Notes: a model not told the origin generated them from the sequence alone. A stretch of 64,000 nt of DNA from Nonomuraea sp. PA05 (GCF_008086045.1 NZ_VSEY01000013.1:62001-126000); one strand, 5' to 3'. Shown: positions 14,512 to 22,940, counted from the first letter of the stretch. Numbers and translations: made by a program.

Positions 14512-14963
14512 ATCAGCGTCTCCTCGTTGACCGCCAGCAGGTCGCCGTGCTGGTTGCGGTAGGTGGCGCGGGAGGTCACGAAGAGCTTGCCCGCCTTCTC
14601 CTGTACGTCCTGGACGCGCCAGGTGGCCGTGATGACGTCGCCGGGGCGTACCGGCTGGTGGAACTCGTAGGCGTTGCCGCCGCGCACCAGCCGGGCGCCG
14701 GGCACGTCCAGGTGCCAGGAGTGGCCGGCGGAGCCGTCGGCGTCCCTGGGCAGCCCGGTGTACTGGTTGGTCTCGCAGATCAGCGTGGGCGGGGCGACGA
14801 CGCCGTCGTAGCCGTGCTCGCGGGCGTAGGCGTCGTCGGTGTAGAGCGGGTTGTCGTCGCCGACCGCCTGCGCGAAGTAACGCAGCGCGGCGCGGCCCAG
14901 CTCCTCCGGCGCGGTGTACGACACCTCCCGGCCGACCATCGCCTTGAGCTCGTCGATATTCAC
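14493..14963 (-). CDS. FAS1-like / MaoC N-terminal dehydratase, large subunit
   Basis: 156 residues. The hydratase loop is G-D-D-N-P-L-Y-T-D-D-A-Y-A, with V-V-A-P-P-T-L-I further on, typical of the MaoC N-terminal (FAS1-like dehydratase) domain. The C-terminal part has Y-E-F-H-Q-P-V-R-P-G-D. It overlaps both neighbours. With the smaller MaoC protein it likely hydrates an alpha,beta-unsaturated acyl-CoA before retro-aldol cleavage by the thiolase-DUF35 pair. Confidence 0.85.
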   Translation of the reverse strand: MNIDELKAMVGREVSYTAPEELGRAALRYFAQAVGDDNPLYTDDAYAREHGYDGVVAPPTLICETNQYTGLPRDADGSAGHSWHLDVPGARLVRGGNAYEFHQPVRPGDVITATWRVQDVQEKAGKLFVTSRATYRNQHGDLLAVNEETLIWIPAR

Positions 14964-15997
14964 GGGAACACCGCCGTCGGGACGACCTCGATGAGGAACT
15001 CCGGGCGCAGCAGGGCCGAGCAGACCACCGAGGTGCGGGCGTGGGCGCCGGGGAAGCGGCGTTCGCGTAACCCGTCCAGCTCGTGGTAGCGGGGCAGGGC
15101 GGCGGGCGTGACGTACTCGACGAGCCGCACCACCGCCTCGCCCGCCAGCCCGGCCTCGCGCAGCACCGCCTCGATGGCGGTGTAGACGTGGTCGGCCTGC
15201 GCGAGCAGGTCGCCGCCGGACACCGCCTGCTGCGTGACCGGGTCGAGCGCGCCGAAACCCGACATGAACAGCGTGTCGCCGGCCGCGACGCCCGGCTGGT
15301 AGGTGAGCGTGTCGTAGCGGGTCCAGCCGGGGTTGACGCCGCGCAGGGGGTGCAGGGAGGCGAGCGCGTCGAGCGACACCATCGCCCCCTCGGCCACCGG
15401 GTGGTCGACGAGGATGCCGGCCGCGCCGGGGTAGCCGCCCTCGCCGCCGCCGAGCAGTTCCTTGCGGGGCCGGCCGCAGCGGGGGTAGTCGGCGCGGGTG
15501 GCGGTCGCGGTGTAGTCGGTGGTGCGGACCAGGGCGTGCAGGCCGGTGCCCGCCGCCTCCAGCAGGCGGGCGGCTGTTTCGAGGCAGGAGCGGTACTGGT
15601 CGCGGAAGGGCGCTGTCAGGTCGGCGGGCAGGGTGGTCGGGAGGTGGACGATGTCGCCGGCGATCGTGACGACGCCTGCGGGGGTGGGGATGCGGTGGCC
15701 GCCGCCGGGGTGGGCGGTGACCTCGACGGCGACGCGGTCGTGCGGGGCGATCAGCCGCTCGACCGGCACCCTGGACACGGTGACCGCGCCGAATCCCGCC
15801 GCTTCGGCGACGCTGCCCGGGGTGACGTATTCGACCACGTGCACCACGTCGTCGCCGCTCAGCCCGTTCCGTGCGAGCACCGACGCGGCCCGCGCGTAGG
15901 CCTCGGCCGCCGTGGGGGCGGGCAGCGCGGGCAGCCGTACGGTGCCATGCGCGACGGACACGCCCACCGGCGCGCCGTCCTCTTGCCGGTCGTTCAT
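14960..15997 (-). CDS. Tandem RidA-domain fusion (YjgF/RutC-like)
   Basis: 345 residues carrying two related domains. The first (about 20-180) has V-V-E-Y-V-T-P-G-S. The second (about 210-345) has L-F-M-S-G-F-G-A-L-D and V-R-L-V-E-Y-V-T-P-A, with R-T-S-V-V near the C-terminus where RidA enzymes keep the substrate-binding arginine. RidA proteins hydrolyse enamine/imine intermediates; RutC-type members serve pyrimidine breakdown. Most RidA proteins are about 130 residues, so a double-length fusion is unusual. It is in operon by 4-bp overlaps. Imine hydrolysis would suit the breakdown of pyrrole-derived or cyclic-amide compounds. Confidence 0.85.
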   Translation of the reverse strand: MNDRQEDGAPVGVSVAHGTVRLPALPAPTAAEAYARAASVLARNGLSGDDVVHVVEYVTPGSVAEAAGFGAVTVSRVPVERLIAPHDRVAVEVTAHPGGGHRIPTPAGVVTIAGDIVHLPTTLPADLTAPFRDQYRSCLETAARLLEAAGTGLHALVRTTDYTATATRADYPRCGRPRKELLGGGEGGYPGAAGILVDHPVAEGAMVSLDALASLHPLRGVNPGWTRYDTLTYQPGVAAGDTLFMSGFGALDPVTQQAVSGGDLLAQADHVYTAIEAVLREAGLAGEAVVRLVEYVTPAALPRYHELDGLRERRFPGAHARTSVVCSALLRPEFLIEVVPTAVFP

Positions 15998-17355
15998 CGA
16001 ACCTCCCGTCCGGCCGCGAGCCCGGCCATCAACGTCGTCACCCCGGGCAGCTCCTGCAGCCGCAGCAACCGCTCGACCACCGCGACGGGCAGCCCACCGG
16101 CCAGCGCCTTGCGCCGGGCCAACTCGTCGATCCCCGGATCACCGGGCCCGCCCGAGCTGCGCGGCACCTGCGCGACCGCCCCTCCGCCGTCCGCGTACCG
16201 CACCCGCAGCCGCCCCGGCTGGTCGGCCGCGACGCCGGGAAAGGCGACCACCTCGTGCGTGATCCGCGCCGCCAGCGCCGCCACCTCCGGCCGGTCCACC
16301 CGCTCGTAGGTGCGCACGCCCACCTCGCCGTCGAGCAGCATCGCCGCCACACTCCACGCAAGACTGAACTTCGCCTCGTACGGCGTGCGCGGCCGCTCCT
16401 TGCCCGGCCCGCAGACGATGGCCGCCGCGTCGGGATGCACCTCGGCCACGACGCTCTCGACGTCCTGCGGGGAGGGGACGGTCGCGGCGGCGTCGAGGGC
16501 GGCGTGCAGGAGCTGGCAGGCGGGATACGGCTTGATCGTGATCCGGGTGACCTCCCACACCTCGCCGAGCCCGGCCGCCGGCCGCAGCCCCGCCTCGCCG
16601 AGCAGCGCCCCGTACAGCCCGTGCTCGCCTTCCAGCACCGTGCCGGGGCCGGTGGCGCCTGCCCTGGCCAGGCGGGCGGCGAGGATCCCTGAGTGCGCGG
16701 CCAGCCCGGGGTGCAGCCGTTTGGTGTCGGCGCCGGTGCTGAGGAACTCCAGCAGCCCGCCCGCCTGGCTGCCCGCGATGCCGAGCGCGTCGACCGCCTG
16801 CGGCGGCGTCAGCCCGTACAGGCGGGCGGCGACGAGGGCGGCGGCGAGGACGCCGCACACGGAGGTGGCGTGCAGCCCGCGCGCGTGAAAGCCGTGCGGC
16901 ACGGCGGCGCCCAGCCGGCAGATCGTCTCGTATCCGGCCAGCGCCGCCACCAGCACCTCCTCGCCGGTGGCGGCGGTCTCCTCGCCCACCGCGAACGCGG
17001 CCGCCAGCACCGGCGCGGTCGCGTGGACGAGGCCGCCCGCGTGGGTGTCGTCGAAGTCGAGCGCGTGCACGAGGGTGCCGTTGGCCAGCGCCGCCGCCGG
17101 GGCGCCGACGCGGTGCCGGGTTCCGATGACGGTCGCCTGCGGTGGGCCGCCAAGGCCCAGCGCCACCTCCACGGCGGGCGCCGCGTGCGGGGCTCCGGCG
17201 ATGGCGCAGCCGAACCCGTCGATCAGGTGCCGCCTCGCCGCCGCCACGGCCGGCTCGGGGACCGCGTCCAGGGTGAGGCCGAGCGCCCAGGACGCGAGCC
17301 TGGCGGCCTGGGTCGGGGCAGCACTGCCCGGGGAGGCACTGCTCGGGGCCGTCAT
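15994..17355 (-). CDS. MmgE/PrpD family protein (second of two)
   Basis: 453 residues. It has H-A-L-D-F-D-D-T-H in the N-terminal domain, L-H-A-T-S-V-C-G-V, T-K-R-L-H-P-G-L-A-A-H and K-P-Y-P-A-C-Q in the lid, the same landmarks as the protein at 8005-9447. The ATG at 17355 overlaps the CoA transferase stop (17352-17354). It probably dehydrates or isomerises a di- or tricarboxylic acid. Presence of a distinct paralog in each of the two operons suggests two related steps or two substrates. Confidence 0.88.
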   Translation of the reverse strand: MTAPSSASPGSAAPTQAARLASWALGLTLDAVPEPAVAAARRHLIDGFGCAIAGAPHAAPAVEVALGLGGPPQATVIGTRHRVGAPAAALANGTLVHALDFDDTHAGGLVHATAPVLAAAFAVGEETAATGEEVLVAALAGYETICRLGAAVPHGFHARGLHATSVCGVLAAALVAARLYGLTPPQAVDALGIAGSQAGGLLEFLSTGADTKRLHPGLAAHSGILAARLARAGATGPGTVLEGEHGLYGALLGEAGLRPAAGLGEVWEVTRITIKPYPACQLLHAALDAAATVPSPQDVESVVAEVHPDAAAIVCGPGKERPRTPYEAKFSLAWSVAAMLLDGEVGVRTYERVDRPEVAALAARITHEVVAFPGVAADQPGRLRVRYADGGGAVAQVPRSSGGPGDPGIDELARRKALAGGLPVAVVERLLRLQELPGVTTLMAGLAAGREVR

Positions 17356-18566
17356 GGGCTGTCCCCGAAGGCGCCCGCCGCGCGCAGCTCCGCGAAGCGT
17401 TCCGCCGGGTAGCCGAGCAGCCCCCGCACGACCTCCTCCGTGTGCTCCCCCCGTCCCGGCGCCCGCCGGTGCTCGGCGGGCTCCTGCCCCACCCGCACCG
17501 GCGAGGCGAGCTGCCGCACCGTCCCGTACCGGGGATGGGCGGTCTCCACGACCAGTTCCCTGGCGGCGGTGTGCGGCTCGCGCAGAGCCTGGTGCACGTC
17601 GTTGACCGGCCCGCAGGGGATGCCGACCGCCCGCAGCTCGGCCAGCCACCCCGCCACGTCCCTGCCGCGGAAGATCGCGGCCAGCCGGGGCAGCAGGTCC
17701 CCGGCGTGCAGGCGGCGCGTGGCGAAGGTGGCGTAGCGGGGATCGGCGGCGAAGCCGGCGCCGGGCGACTCCCGGTCGAGGATGGCCGCCAGCCGCTGCC
17801 AGAACTTCTCCTTGGCGCACCCCACGACCAGCCACCCGTCGGCGGCCTCGAAGCTCTGGAACGGCACCAGCGACGGATGGGCCGAGGACGCGGTGCGCGC
17901 CGGGACGTAGGAGGTGTTCAGCGCCCACGTCCCGACGTAGGTGAGCATGCCGATGGCGGTGTCGTACAGGGACAGGTCGCAGTCCATGCCGGTGCCGTCG
18001 CGGCGGGCGGCGTGCACCCCGGCCAGCAGCGCGATGGCGGCGACGAGCCCGCCGGAGTAGTCGACCAGGGACAGCCCCGACTTGGCGGGCGGCCCCGACG
18101 GCTCGCCGGTCAGGTCCATCCAGCCGGCCAGGCCCTGGAGGATGTAGTCGTAGCCGGGCTCGGCCGCGCGCGGCCCGGTCATGCCGAAGCCGGTCAGCGA
18201 GCAGCACACGACGCGCGGGTTGAGGTGCTTGAGGTCGGCGTAGCGCAGCCGCATCTTGGCGGGCACGTCGCCGCGCAGGTTGGAGTAGACGGCGTCGCCG
18301 TGCCGGACGAGGTCCTCGAAGACCGCGCGGCCGGCCGGGACGGACAGGTCCAGCGAGATGGATCTCTTGTTGCGGTTGAAGGTCTCGAAGAACAACGAGT
18401 CCTCCTCATCCGCGTAAGGAGGGACATAGCGGCCGACGTCGCCGCCGGCGCGCGGGTCCTCGATCTTGATGATCTCGGCGCCGAGGTCGGCCAGGTGCAC
18501 GCTGCCGAACGGTCCGGCGCCGTACTGCTCCAGGCTGACGACTCTGACGTCCTCCAGCGGTCTCAT
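17352..18566 (-). CDS. Class III (CaiB/BaiF) CoA transferase A
   Basis: 404 residues, standard family length. The N-terminal motif D-L-G-A-E-I-I-K-I-E-D-P, F-N-R-N-K-R-S-I-S-L-D and the catalytic aspartate region L-S-L-V-D-Y-S-G-G are all present. These enzymes move CoA between carboxylic acids, for example formyl/oxalate, mesaconate or crotonobetaine. It starts with ATG overlapping the LLM oxidoreductase stop. The family includes mesaconate CoA transferases, which would fit an alkyl-fumarate intermediate. Confidence 0.92.
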   Translation of the reverse strand: MRPLEDVRVVSLEQYGAGPFGSVHLADLGAEIIKIEDPRAGGDVGRYVPPYADEEDSLFFETFNRNKRSISLDLSVPAGRAVFEDLVRHGDAVYSNLRGDVPAKMRLRYADLKHLNPRVVCCSLTGFGMTGPRAAEPGYDYILQGLAGWMDLTGEPSGPPAKSGLSLVDYSGGLVAAIALLAGVHAARRDGTGMDCDLSLYDTAIGMLTYVGTWALNTSYVPARTASSAHPSLVPFQSFEAADGWLVVGCAKEKFWQRLAAILDRESPGAGFAADPRYATFATRRLHAGDLLPRLAAIFRGRDVAGWLAELRAVGIPCGPVNDVHQALREPHTAARELVVETAHPRYGTVRQLASPVRVGQEPAEHRRAPGRGEHTEEVVRGLLGYPAERFAELRAAGAFGDSP

Positions 18567-19546
18567 AACTGTCCGATCAGCTCGATGATGCGGGCCTGGT
18601 TCCGGCGGATCTGCCCGGGCGTGTTGCCGTGCACGGCCGGGGTGAGCTTGACCGTGTCGGCCAGCCCTTCGTAGCGGGCCAGCCGCCCGGCCACCTGGTC
18701 GGGCGTGCCCGCCAGGACCAGCGGGTCGATCATGTGGTCCGGCACGCCGGGCCGCTCGCCGGCGCGGAAGGCGGCGACGGCGGCGGCGTGCTCGGCGGCC
18801 AGGTCGTGGAAGGCGAAGAAGTCCCGGTAGGTGGCGACGCCGGCGTAGAAGGCGAGCGTGCCGGCGGCGCGGCGGCGGGCGGCGGCCGGGTCGGGGTCGA
18901 GGGAGCAGCAGGCGGAGACGACCACGTCGAACTCCTTCCTGTCGCGGCCGTCCAGGCCCGCGCTCAGGTTCGGCAGGACGCGTTCGCGCAGGTAGGCGGG
19001 CGAGCACAGCTCGTGGGAGAGCCAGCCGTCGCCGATGCGGCCGGCCAGCCTGGTGAGCTGCGGCCCGACGGCGGCCAGGTAGATGGGGACGCGGGTGCGG
19101 ACCGGCTCGTAGGGCCGCCGGAAGCCGGGGGCGTGCAGGCGCTGGCACTCCCCCTCGTACGCCATCGGCCCGCCGGCGACGACGGCGCGGATCACCTCGA
19201 CGGTCTCGCGCAGCCGGGTGAGCGGCCGGTCCCAGGCCACGTTGTGCCAGTCCTCGTTGAGCCGCCGGGTGCCGGTGCCCAGGCCGAGGACGAGCCGGCC
19301 GCCGGTCAGCTCGTCCAGGTCGAGCGCCTCCAGCGCGGTCACCAGGGGGCTGCGGGTGAAGGCGAGCGTGACGGCGGTGCCGACGCCCGCGCGGGTCAGC
19401 GCGCCGGCGACGGCGGCGGCGCTGACGGTGGCGCTGCGGTGCAGCTCGGGCACCCAGACGACCTCGGCGCCTGCCTGCTCGGCGGCCCGGGCGGCGGCGG
19501 CCAGCTCCGCCAGCGTCTCCCCCCACGGGCCGTAGGTGATCCTCAC
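18563..19546 (-). CDS. LLM-class F420-dependent oxidoreductase A
   Basis: 327 residues of a luciferase-like TIM barrel. Family landmarks are V-V-W-V-P-E-L-H-R in the first strands, G-G-R-L-V-L-G-L-G-T-G, and Y-L-A-A-V-G-P in the middle. The GTG start (19546) overlaps the stop of the isochorismatase gene. LLM proteins use F420H2 or FMNH2; some act as ring reductases or monooxygenases. A reductase or monooxygenase step in a bilin or maleimide pathway is possible; the sequence does not decide the cofactor. Confidence 0.88.
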   Translation of the reverse strand: MRITYGPWGETLAELAAAARAAEQAGAEVVWVPELHRSATVSAAAVAGALTRAGVGTAVTLAFTRSPLVTALEALDLDELTGGRLVLGLGTGTRRLNEDWHNVAWDRPLTRLRETVEVIRAVVAGGPMAYEGECQRLHAPGFRRPYEPVRTRVPIYLAAVGPQLTRLAGRIGDGWLSHELCSPAYLRERVLPNLSAGLDGRDRKEFDVVVSACCSLDPDPAAARRRAAGTLAFYAGVATYRDFFAFHDLAAEHAAAVAAFRAGERPGVPDHMIDPLVLAGTPDQVAGRLARYEGLADTVKLTPAVHGNTPGQIRRNQARIIELIGQL

Positions 19547-20322
19547 GACTCGGGCCGGTCAAGTGGCTCGGGCCGGTCAAGTGGCTCGGGCCGGTCGAGC
19601 GAGGGCCGGTCGGGCGAGGGCCGGTCGGGCGAGGGCCGGTCGAGCGAGGGCCGGTCGAGGGGGGCGAGCCGGTCGAGCACGGCCTGCTCCTCCCACACCT
19701 CGCCGTACTTGGCCTGGATGTCGTACAGGCTGGCCTCGTGCGAGGCGGGCGTGCGGTCGCCCACGGCCTGGCGCACCACGATCGGCACGAAGCCGTGCTG
19801 GACGGCGTCCACGGCGCTGGCCCGCACGCAGCCGCTGGTGGACACGCCCGCGATGACCAGGGTGTCCACGCGCAGCGCGGTGAGGGTGGAGGCGAGGGTG
19901 GTGCCGAAGAACGCGCTGGCGTACTGCTTGACGACGACCACCTCGCCCTCCTGCGGCGCGACCTCGGGCATGAGCCGCCCGGCGGGGCCGTGCAGGTCGC
20001 GCAGCGGCGTCGCCTTGCGGTAGAACAGGCCGCCGTCGAGCCCGCCGGGGGTGTGCGCGACGCGGGTGTGCAGGACGGGCACGCCCGCCCGGCGGGCCGC
20101 CGCCAGCACGCGCGCGGCCGAGCGCAGGCAGTCGCGCGAGCCCACGTAGAGGCCGCCGTCCGGCTCGAAGTAGGCGGCCATGAGGTCCACGAGGATCAGC
20201 GCGGGCCGCTCGCCGAACGGCAGGACGCCGTCGTAGGGGTCGGCGTGGGGGCCGGCTTGGGGGTCGGTGTGGGGGTCGGTGTGGGGGCCGGCTTGGGGGC
20301 CGGTGTGGGGGTCGGCGCGCAT
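19543..20322 (-). CDS. Isochorismatase-fold amidase (N-carbamoylsarcosine amidase / maleamate amidohydrolase type)
   Basis: 259 residues. The cysteine-hydrolase triad is D46 in I-L-V-D-L-M, K132 in V-V-K-Q-Y-A-S-A-F-F and C165 in G-V-S-T-S-G-C-V-R-A. The T-S-G-C-V-R-A form is that of N-carbamoylsarcosine amidases and NicF-type maleamate amidohydrolases, which release ammonia from a half-amide. Both ends are odd: residues 4-29 are a D/G-P-H/Q repeat and the last 40 are an L-D-R-P repeat, each from short tandem DNA repeats. The ATG is one base after the CoA transferase stop. Next to an imidase-like gene, the half-amide of a maleimide is a sensible substrate. Confidence 0.88.
   Translation of the reverse strand: MRADPHTGPQAGPHTDPHTDPQAGPHADPYDGVLPFGERPALILVDLMAAYFEPDGGLYVGSRDCLRSAARVLAAARRAGVPVLHTRVAHTPGGLDGGLFYRKATPLRDLHGPAGRLMPEVAPQEGEVVVVKQYASAFFGTTLASTLTALRVDTLVIAGVSTSGCVRASAVDAVQHGFVPIVVRQAVGDRTPASHEASLYDIQAKYGEVWEEQAVLDRLAPLDRPSLDRPSPDRPSPDRPSLDRPEPLDRPEPLDRPES
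19548..19665 (-). repeat. Short tandem repeats coding an L-D-R-P tail
   Basis: Units of 15-18 bp built on GGGCCGGTC (+ strand) repeat seven or eight times through the 3' end of the isochorismatase-fold gene, staying in frame as D-R-P-S and L-D-R-P-E-P. They lie outside the catalytic domain. Confidence 0.85.
20231..20316 (-). repeat. 12-bp tandem repeats coding a D/G-P-H/Q N-terminal tail
   Basis: About seven 12-bp units of the types GTGGGGGTCGGT and TTGGGGGCCGGC (+ strand) form the 5' end of the isochorismatase-fold gene, upstream of the conserved domain and in frame. Confidence 0.85.
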
Positions 20323-20323
20323 G

Positions 20324-21520
20324 TCAGATGATCCCCTTCTCGCGCAGCGCGGCCCGCTCCTCCTCCGGCAGGCCGAGCAGCCCGCCGTAGACCTCGTCGT
20401 TGTGCTGGCCCAGGGCGGGCCCGGCGGTGCGGACCGCGCCGGGGGTGTCCGACAGCTTCGGCACGACGTTCTGCATGGCCAGCTCGCCGAACTCGGGGTG
20501 CGGCACCCGCACGATGGCCTCGCGGGCGGCGAAGTGCGGGTCGGCGAACATGTCCTTGGCCGTGTAGATGCGCCCGGCGGGGACGCCGCCCTCGTGCAGC
20601 GTGCGCAGCAGGTCCTCGGCGGGCAGCTTCGCCGTCCAGGCGGCGACGAGCGCGTCCAGCTCCGCCATGTGCTCGCCGCGCGCGCCGTGGGTGGCGTAGC
20701 GGGGGTCGGCGGCCAGCTCGGGGCGGTCCATGACGCGGGCCAGGCGGGCGAAGACGCTGTCCTGGTTGGCGGCGATGAGGACGGCCTCGCCGTCGGCGGT
20801 CGGGTACACGTTGCTGGGCGAGACGTTCGGCAGCACGGGGCCGGTGCGTTCGCGCTGGTAGGAGGCCTGCTGCCATTCGGGCAGCAACGACTCCATCATG
20901 GCCAGCACGGCCTCGTAGATGGCCGAGTCGACGACCTGGCCCCGGCCGCTGCGCTCGCGCTGGTGCAGCGCGACCAGGGTGCCGACGCAGGCGTGCGTGG
21001 CGGCCAGGGAGTCGCCGAGCGAGATCCCGGCCCGCGACGGCGGCCTGTCGGGGTCGCCGGTGACGTGGCGGATGCCGCCCATCGCCTCGCCGATCGACCC
21101 GTATCCGGCGCGCGGCGCGTACGGGCCTGTCTGCCCGAAGCCGGTCACCCGCGTGATCACCAGCCGCGGGTTGATCGCGTGCAGTTCCTCCGGCGACATG
21201 CCCCAGCGTTCCAGGGTGCCTGGCCGGAAGTTCTCCAGCAGCACGTCCGCCCCGGCCAGCAGGCGTTTGACCAGGTCCTGGCCTTCCGGGGTGCGCAGGT
21301 CGCAGGTGACGGACTTCTTGTTGCGCGCCACCACCGGCCACCACAGCGACCGCCCGTACGGCTTCTCCCTGCCCCACTGGCGCATCGGGTCGCCGCGCCC
21401 CGGGTCCTCCACCTTGATCACCTCGGCGCCGAAGTCGCCGAGCAGTTGCCCGCAGAACGGGCCGGCCAGGAGCTGGCCGAGTTCGACGACGCGCACGTCG
21501 TCCAGGGGCAGCGCGCCCAT
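20324..21520 (-). CDS. Class III (CaiB/BaiF) CoA transferase B
   Basis: 398 residues from the ATG at 21520; a GTG at 21526 would add two residues, and GAGGGAG lies just upstream. N-terminal G-D-F-G-A-E-V-I-K-V-E-D-P, A-R-N-K-K-S-V-T-C-D-L and the catalytic aspartate loop I-S-L-G-D-S-L-A are present. It is clearly diverged from the transferase at 17352, so the operon holds two different CoA-transfer activities, perhaps one per carboxylate of a dicarboxylic acid or one per ring fragment. It begins 10 bases after the amidohydrolase stop. Confidence 0.9.
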   Translation of the reverse strand: MGALPLDDVRVVELGQLLAGPFCGQLLGDFGAEVIKVEDPGRGDPMRQWGREKPYGRSLWWPVVARNKKSVTCDLRTPEGQDLVKRLLAGADVLLENFRPGTLERWGMSPEELHAINPRLVITRVTGFGQTGPYAPRAGYGSIGEAMGGIRHVTGDPDRPPSRAGISLGDSLAATHACVGTLVALHQRERSGRGQVVDSAIYEAVLAMMESLLPEWQQASYQRERTGPVLPNVSPSNVYPTADGEAVLIAANQDSVFARLARVMDRPELAADPRYATHGARGEHMAELDALVAAWTAKLPAEDLLRTLHEGGVPAGRIYTAKDMFADPHFAAREAIVRVPHPEFGELAMQNVVPKLSDTPGAVRTAGPALGQHNDEVYGGLLGLPEEERAALREKGII

Positions 21521-21530
21521 CTCCACTCCC

Positions 21531-22940
21531 TCAGCGGTGCAGGTACGAGCCCGACGGCTCGCCCGCGGTCTTGCCCTCGTGGAAGGCCACCCGGCCGCCG
21601 ACGACCGTGGTCACCGGCCAGCCGGTCACCCGGACGCCCTCGAACGGGCAGTGGTCCTGCCCCGACAGCAGCAGGTCGGTGCTGACGGTCCTGCTCAGCT
21701 CCGGGTCCAGGACGGTGAGGTCGGCGTCGAAGCCGACCCCGAGGCCGCCCTTGCGGCCCCACAGGTTGAAGGCGCGGGCGGGGTTGGCGGCGGCGACCTC
21801 GGCGATCCTGGTCAGCGGCAGCCCGCGCCGCAGGTGCCCTTCGGAGAACAGCACGGGGTACAGCAGCGCCGTGCCGCCGAACCCGGGCCGCGCCGGCCAC
21901 AGGTCCTCGCCCTTGTGCTCCTCCATGCAGCAGGCGTGGTCGGAGGCCACCCAGTCGATCCGCCCGTCCGCGACGCCCGCCCACAGCGCCTCGTTGTGCT
22001 CGCGGGTGCGGATGGGCGGGTTGACCTTGCCGCCCAGGCCGCCGCGCGCGTCCAGGTCGTCGTGGTCCAGGCACAGGTGGTGCAGGGTGGTCTCGCGCCT
22101 GGCCGGGGTGCGAGCGGCCGCCTCCAGCGCCTCGGCGCTCGACAGGTGCAGCAGGTTGACCTCGACGCCGGTGTGCCCGACGAGCACGGCCGCCTCGGCG
22201 ATGGCGAGCTGCTCGGTCAGCGGCGGGCGGGCCTGGGCGTAGGCGCGCAGGTTCTGGGGGCCGCCGCCGGCGCGGACGCGGTCGATGAAGACGCGCATCA
22301 GCTCCGACTGCTCGCAGTGCAGGCTCAGCGACAGCCGCCGGCCGGGGTGGGCGGCCTGCGTCCCGGCCAGCTTCTCCATGATCAGGTACAGGTGGCCGAG
22401 GTCGTACTCGTCGCTCATGGTGAACGCCCGCGCGTCGCGGCTGTTGGCCGCCAGGTCGAAGCCCTTGTAGAACATGTAGTACTTGAACGAGGTGACGCCG
22501 TGCTCGGCGACCAGGGCGGGGATCTCGTCGATCTGGCCGGAGGTCATCGGCGCCAGGTGGAAGCCGTAGTCGGTCCAGGCGCGCCCGGCGACCGCGGCCA
22601 GCACCTCGGGCAGGATCACGCCGTACGGGCCGGTCTTGCCGAGGTAGTGCTGCCCGGTCCTGAAGTAGGACAGCACCGTCGTGGCCCCGCCGACCAGGGA
22701 GGAGCGCGTCTCCTCGAACGCGTCCACCCCCAGGTCGCGGTAGATGCCCAGGTGGAAGTGGGCGTCCACCGCGCCGGGTAACACGATCTTCCCGGTGGCG
22801 TCCAGCACCTCCTCGCCGCCGTCGAGGTCCTCGCCGATGGCGGCGATCCGGCCACCGCGCACGGCCAGGTCGGCGCGGACCTCGCCGTGGTACGGCAGGA
22901 CCAGGGTTCCGCCCTTGACGAGCAGGTCGTATCGCATCAT
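21531..22940 (-). CDS. Dihydropyrimidinase / hydantoinase / cyclic imidase-type amidohydrolase
   Basis: 469 residues of the metal-dependent amidohydrolase superfamily. The binuclear-site ligands are visible: H61 and H63 in V-D-A-H-F-H, a probable carboxylated lysine K153 in S-F-K-Y-Y-M, H208 in S-L-H-C-E, a histidine in N-L-L-H-L-S-S, and the aspartate of A-S-D-H-A. Members hydrolyse cyclic amides: hydantoins, dihydrouracil, allantoin, phthalimide and other imides. The start ATG overlaps the IclR stop by 4 bp (22937-22940), so it is the first enzyme gene under that regulator. A cyclic imide such as an alkylated maleimide would fit the following amidase. A hydantoin or pyrimidine substrate is the main alternative. 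Confidence 0.9.
   Translation of the reverse strand: MMRYDLLVKGGTLVLPYHGEVRADLAVRGGRIAAIGEDLDGGEEVLDATGKIVLPGAVDAHFHLGIYRDLGVDAFEETRSSLVGGATTVLSYFRTGQHYLGKTGPYGVILPEVLAAVAGRAWTDYGFHLAPMTSGQIDEIPALVAEHGVTSFKYYMFYKGFDLAANSRDARAFTMSDEYDLGHLYLIMEKLAGTQAAHPGRRLSLSLHCEQSELMRVFIDRVRAGGGPQNLRAYAQARPPLTEQLAIAEAAVLVGHTGVEVNLLHLSSAEALEAAARTPARRETTLHHLCLDHDDLDARGGLGGKVNPPIRTREHNEALWAGVADGRIDWVASDHACCMEEHKGEDLWPARPGFGGTALLYPVLFSEGHLRRGLPLTRIAEVAAANPARAFNLWGRKGGLGVGFDADLTVLDPELSRTVSTDLLLSGQDHCPFEGVRVTGWPVTTVVGGRVAFHEGKTAGEPSGSYLHR

Noticed and set aside
1850..20322. Nicotinate degradation (nic) pathway
   Set aside because: Maleamate-amidase-like and maleate-isomerase-like genes are present, but no nicotinate hydroxylase, ring-opening dioxygenase NicX or formamide deformylase, and the two genes lie in different operons.
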